The notes beneath the pieces are model-generated. The model was not told the origin of the DNA and searched no databases. It saw only the letters and a program-made list of their open reading frames with translations. From contig CP128857.1 of the NCBI GenBank assembly GCA_030388725.1, positions 186,001 to 250,000 on the forward strand: a stretch of 64,000 nucleotides of DNA. Direction: 5' to 3'. Position numbers and translations under genes: made by a program. This stretch comes from Prodigiosinella aquatilis. GTDB lineage: Bacteria > Pseudomonadota > Gammaproteobacteria > Enterobacterales > Enterobacteriaceae. Positions 60,769 through 64,000 of this stretch are shown here, piece after piece (the stretch's first letter is position 1; every line of letters starts with the position of its first letter).

Positions 60769-61534
60769 AGTGATATTCCTTGGATTTTTCCACAAAGGAT
60801 GCCCATATATTCATATATTGTTTATAGGTGTTTTCCAAGAATTCGAAATGACCTTGGATACCTAAAATAAAGCTATTTTTATTTTCTGATTCTATAACTT
60901 CGATAATACCATCTTCGCTACTGGCTGATGCTATTAGTCCTTTACCCAATGTTTTGACAGCTTGGTGATGAACCGAGGACATGGCAATATTCGCTTGTCC
61001 CATAAGAGCATAAAAGATACTATTTTCCTTGATAAATAGCTCATGGTAGTGAATCCAACCGTCAGAGCCTATATTATGTGTAATGTTAGTTTCTTCTATT
61101 TCTTGAAACAGAGTGCCTCCAAAGGCGACGTTAATAATTTGCATTCCTCTACATATTCCGAGTATAGGTAGATTTCTCTCTTGGGCTTGTCTGCATATTT
61201 TTAACTCTGTCATATCACGGTATTTATCCGGGCGATAGGCTATCGGCCTTTGGTATTTTTGACCCAAACCGTTAATGTTCTCTGTATATTTAATATGCAG
61301 TGTTTCACCATAATATTCGGGAGAAATATCCTGACCTGGAGTTAATACTACTCCATCGATAATGTCTAATATCCTGTCATCCAGAAATTCATAATTAGGT
61401 ATTATAATAGGCTGAGCACCAAATTCGAAAATTTTATCAACAATTTTATTGGAAACAGTACAATTGCTAAATTTAAAACTATTAATCGCTTCTATCATCC
61501 TATTTGAGGAGGATACTGCTATGACCGGTTTCAT
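60755..61534 (-). CDS. Class I glutamine amidotransferase-like gamma-glutamyl hydrolase (peptidase C26, PuuD-like)
   Basis: A 259-residue protein with nucleophile Cys128 in GICRGMQIINVAFGG, and catalytic His229 and Glu231 in GIQGHFEF (the family norm is GVQWHPE). VVLTPGQDISPEYYGE and SVHHQAVKTLGKGL are typical of PuuD-type gamma-glutamyl-GABA hydrolases. So a complete hydrolytic triad is present. It probably cuts a gamma-glutamyl amide in the pathway made by this cluster. The start at 61534 (MKPVIAVSSSN) is preferred to a TTG at 61549 and ATG at 61546. It overlaps the ATP-grasp gene by 35 bases. Confidence 0.88.
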   Translation of the reverse strand: MKPVIAVSSSNRMIEAINSFKFSNCTVSNKIVDKIFEFGAQPIIIPNYEFLDDRILDIIDGVVLTPGQDISPEYYGETLHIKYTENINGLGQKYQRPIAYRPDKYRDMTELKICRQAQERNLPILGICRGMQIINVAFGGTLFQEIEETNITHNIGSDGWIHYHELFIKENSIFYALMGQANIAMSSVHHQAVKTLGKGLIASASSEDGIIEVIESENKNSFILGIQGHFEFLENTYKQYMNIWASFVEKSKEYHYERK

Positions 61535-62477
61535 TTCTTCTCTCATCAATTTTTTTCATGATATAGTCAACTAACATAGTTAATTTCTTGTGGTCATATT
61601 CCCGGAAAAAATCAGGCAATATATTTTTACCGTGCCCATATCTGGCGGCGACAGCAGCTTCAACAAAAACACCCAAGAGGTAATTGGTTTCTAACACGTA
61701 AAAACGATCATTTTCGATTGACTTCACCATATCAACGATGGTGCCATCAATATTGAGCACTCGGGCGGCTTTAAGCGCTAAATCAATGTGACTTCCTGTA
61801 CTCTCGCATTCTTTGACTACGCCACCGGATGTGACGTTAGTTTTGAAGCCGTGCGACTTAACTCGACTGTATCCTCCAATAACATTGCCACCTATAATTT
61901 CAACCCGGTAATCTCTATCGCCGAAATTGATGAATTTTTCTATATAGAAATTTTCCTCACGCGGTTTGGAATACTGGATAAAATCATAGAATTGTTCAGC
62001 ATCGATGAATTTTATGATACCGATTGCCCCATGCCCTTCTCGTGGTTTATATACCACGGCATTCCATCGCTCAAAAATACTTTTAACCACATCAAGACTG
62101 ACGTTCTTGTTGAGTAGGGCTGACTCAGGAACATCGACTCCTGACTCCCTCAGTAAAAAATTAGCGATAAATTTATCCCGGCACTTTAGGTAGGCTTCTA
62201 CACCATTGATAACTGTAACGCCTTTATTTTCTAAAGCCCAAAGAATTTCGCGCTGGTGGATGCTCTCATGATCAGCATACATGTGATATAAAATATCGAC
62301 ACAGTTAAGTTTTTCCCCTGAAGGTAAAAAAACGTCACCATTTAAGATATAACATTCATTAAGATCAAAATTATCGATCACTGTTACATCTTGCCGTTGT
62401 AATTCACTAATCAGTTCTTTCTTAGGAATGTTGCCATTGTCATTATCATACATCCATATAGCTACGGTGGCTTTCAT
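61500..62477 (-). CDS. ATP-grasp ligase (RimK-like)
   Basis: A 325-residue ATP-grasp enzyme. The nucleotide-binding part includes VVYKPREGHGAIGI and YIEKFINFGDRDYRVEIIGGNVIGGYSRV; metal binding ends in FYVLETNYLLGVF (Glu and Asn). Such enzymes join a carboxylate, as acyl-phosphate, to an amine or thiol. It is close to RimK and LysX-type ligases. AAGGTGA precedes the ATG. It begins 3 bases after the radical SAM gene and is the second gene of the cluster. The substrates are unknown; a peptide or amino acid amide bond is likely. Confidence 0.9.
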   Translation of the reverse strand: MKATVAIWMYDNDNGNIPKKELISELQRQDVTVIDNFDLNECYILNGDVFLPSGEKLNCVDILYHMYADHESIHQREILWALENKGVTVINGVEAYLKCRDKFIANFLLRESGVDVPESALLNKNVSLDVVKSIFERWNAVVYKPREGHGAIGIIKFIDAEQFYDFIQYSKPREENFYIEKFINFGDRDYRVEIIGGNVIGGYSRVKSHGFKTNVTSGGVVKECESTGSHIDLALKAARVLNIDGTIVDMVKSIENDRFYVLETNYLLGVFVEAAVAARYGHGKNILPDFFREYDHKKLTMLVDYIMKKIDERRNETGHSSILLK

Positions 62478-62480
62478 AGA

Positions 62481-63404
62481 TCACCTTTTATCACTTTTCA
62501 AAAATATATTCTTCTTGCTTGCCTGTTCTTTGGTATTACATACCAGACACATGTTCATATTACCCAGATTTTTATATCTCGAATCTATTATTTTTTTGAT
62601 ACTCATATCACGTATATTTCCAAGAACATGCTTTTTACCAAAATCCTGGAAACATGTCAGAATACTGCCGTCATGAGAGATACATATACTACTATCTCCG
62701 ACCGGACAGTAATTGAAATTATGTACCCATTTTTTGAGGAAGTTGTACATGTAACTTATTTTACTTTCTCCACCTCTGCAGGTAGATTCGATGGCATTTA
62801 AATTAAGCTGATTTATTAGCAGACTTCTTTTGTTTTCGACGGGATCAACCTTTATATCACCACCTCGATTCCATAACGGGAAAAGATTGATGTCCTTATA
62901 ACCTAATTCGCGCAGTCTACTGACGGTTTCAGGAACGGAATTGTAAATGATATCGCCACCGACCAGATGAATAGTGGTCTTATCTGCACCAACATTTGCC
63001 AGATTTTTTATATTCTCCCAAGTTCTTTCATATTTGAGACCTTTATGAACTTTTTCGAAGATATCTTTGTTTATTGAACTTACCGACAAACGAATCGCGT
63101 CGACAGAATTAACAAGAAAACTTAATCTCTTCTCAGAGAATGTGACACCAGTTGTAGTTAATTTTTTAGGAACAGGAGCATCTCTGGCAATATCCAGCAT
63201 ATCGTAAAAATCTGGGTGGACAGTTGGCTCACCTCGCCCCGCAAAATCTATTTCATATACATCGTCTTTATTTACCTTGCTGATTATTAATTTTAACATT
63301 TCAGCAGTCATAAATCCTTTATCGGTAACGACATGTCTTGGACATATACTACAGGACGCTGGACATGACGACGTAAGCTCTATATTCAACAGAACCTTTT
63401 TCAT
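62481..63404 (-). CDS. Radical SAM/SPASM enzyme
   Basis: A 307-residue enzyme with the radical SAM iron-sulfur motif C14-x3-C18-x2-C21 (SCPASCSICPRH), GRGEPTVHPDF for SAM binding, and a C-terminal SPASM-type set of Cys residues (CPVGDSSICISHDGSILTCFQD... LGNI... NMCLVCN). SPASM enzymes commonly modify peptides or amino acids by radical chemistry. It is short for the class. No precursor peptide gene is evident nearby, so a small-molecule substrate is more likely. It is the first gene of the cluster, with AAGG before the ATG. Confidence 0.9.
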   Translation of the reverse strand: MKKVLLNIELTSSCPASCSICPRHVVTDKGFMTAEMLKLIISKVNKDDVYEIDFAGRGEPTVHPDFYDMLDIARDAPVPKKLTTTGVTFSEKRLSFLVNSVDAIRLSVSSINKDIFEKVHKGLKYERTWENIKNLANVGADKTTIHLVGGDIIYNSVPETVSRLRELGYKDINLFPLWNRGGDIKVDPVENKRSLLINQLNLNAIESTCRGGESKISYMYNFLKKWVHNFNYCPVGDSSICISHDGSILTCFQDFGKKHVLGNIRDMSIKKIIDSRYKNLGNMNMCLVCNTKEQASKKNIFLKSDKR

Positions 63405-63910
63405 GAATACATACCTTTTATTTGTTCGTCTAATCTCTATTTATATATAAGCCAATAAGGCTAAATCATAGGTTATTTTTTGTAAATGGATAAATAATAT
63501 TTTTTTTGTTATCAAAGGAATAATTAGTGGTAAATTAATTATGTTTTTTTCTTTCAGAGTAATCAGATATAAATTAATTATTTTAAATCAAAGAGGTGGT
63601 GGATATATGTATTTTGATGAATATTAATATCCTCATAATAATATTATTTGTTTATTTTTGATTAAATATATAACTAATAAAAATAATTCACTATATGTTA
63701 AATAATTAATTGAATGGGCGTAATTAAGTCCTCTTAATATTTTTCTCATGTTGATTATTAATATATTAAAAGTATGCTACCGAAAAACACCAAAGTAGTT
63801 AACAATAAGATAAAGAAAAGCTAATTTTGCTCAGCAATAGTGAGAGAGAATGGCTATATCGCCAACCGATTAAAGTAAGAAATTACCGGTACGCTACACA
63901 ATGAATAATC
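63405..63910 (-). promoter_or_regulatory. Very AT-rich region upstream of the radical SAM cluster
   Basis: About 500 bases of runs of A and T without a supported gene. It must contain the promoter for the six-gene minus-strand unit. No particular -35/-10 pair stands out. Such AT richness suggests horizontally gained DNA and binding by H-NS. Confidence 0.45.
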
Positions 63911-63913
63911 CCA

Positions 63914-64000
63914 CTACCCACCTATAAAATTGATAGCGGTTCCACCTTTGAGGGCGAAACAGTCGTGCCGGGCAACAAAGGGAATAATTCGCAGCAGTAG
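63914..64000 (-). pseudogene. Fragment of an AbiEii/AbiGii-like nucleotidyltransferase toxin gene
   Basis: The minus strand reads in from the window edge as IIPFVARHDCFALKGGTAIN and then ends FIGG-stop at 63914. FALKGGTAIN is the N-terminal core of AbiEii/MenT-type nucleotidyltransferase toxins, which normally continue with a Leu-Phe and an Asp-x-Asp motif. Here the protein stops directly after that core, so it is truncated. The 5' part lies outside the window. Confidence 0.55.

Noticed and set aside
62481..63404. RiPP system with a precursor peptide modified by the SPASM enzyme
   Set aside because: No short precursor-like gene with a leader and core is visible next to it; ligases and a desulfurase suggest a small molecule instead.

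Overview
The window comes from an enterobacterium, almost certainly of the Pectobacteriaceae. Housekeeping blocks match Escherichia coli gene for gene: mtlADR-yibL, yiaF, sodA, fdhD, aldB, wecH, xylAB/xylFGHR and argG. ERIC repeats are scattered between genes. The large gas vesicle locus has the gene content and order I know from the buoyant prodigiosin producer Serratia sp. ATCC 39006 (Prodigiosinella lineage). The species call is inference; no search was run.

Layout. 1-5622 (minus): a guanidine-use operon made of an ABC transporter, two DUF1989-type proteins and the start of a biotin-dependent carboxylase, headed by a recognisable guanidine-I (ykkC) riboswitch. 6078-20846: YiaF-like lipoprotein, mannitol operon with four CRP-type sites, yibL, a chemotaxis receptor with a consensus flagellar sigma-28 promoter, sodA with a Fur-box-like site, fdhD, a frameshifted aldB, wecH, and a GlxA-type regulator with an isochorismatase-family hydrolase. 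21069-29832: complete xylose regulon, with ERIC elements beside xylA and inside the xylF leader. 29880-35763: DJ-1 family protein, argG, an AraC-type regulator, an orphan ABC ATPase and a phosphopantetheinyl transferase.

36427-53170: gas vesicle cluster in two blocks. The first (gvpA1-C-N-V-[62 aa ORF]-F1-G-W-A2-K-X-A3-Y) sits behind a near-consensus sigma-54 promoter. The second is gvrA-gvpH-gvpZ-gvpF2-gvpF3-gvrB-gvrC. GvrA is an NtrC-type sigma-54 activator, GvrB a PAS histidine kinase and GvrC a lone receiver, so the second block probably drives the first. gvpC and gvpH each carry an A10 run after which the sensible reading frame continues in -1. GvpG has a hyperacidic tail encoded by an 18-bp tandem repeat.

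53196-64000: after debris of two broken genes comes a low-GC minus-strand cluster: SPASM radical SAM enzyme, ATP-grasp ligase, gamma-glutamyl hydrolase-like amidotransferase, PaaK-like adenylating enzyme, cysteine desulfurase-like enzyme, GCS2-type glutamate-cysteine ligase, then a divergent second-type leucyl-tRNA synthetase. I read this as an uncharacterised small-molecule pathway, possibly making a sulfur-containing leucyl-tRNA synthetase inhibitor with the synthetase as self-resistance. It is the best candidate here for an undescribed system. A fragment of an AbiEii-like toxin gene lies at the right edge.
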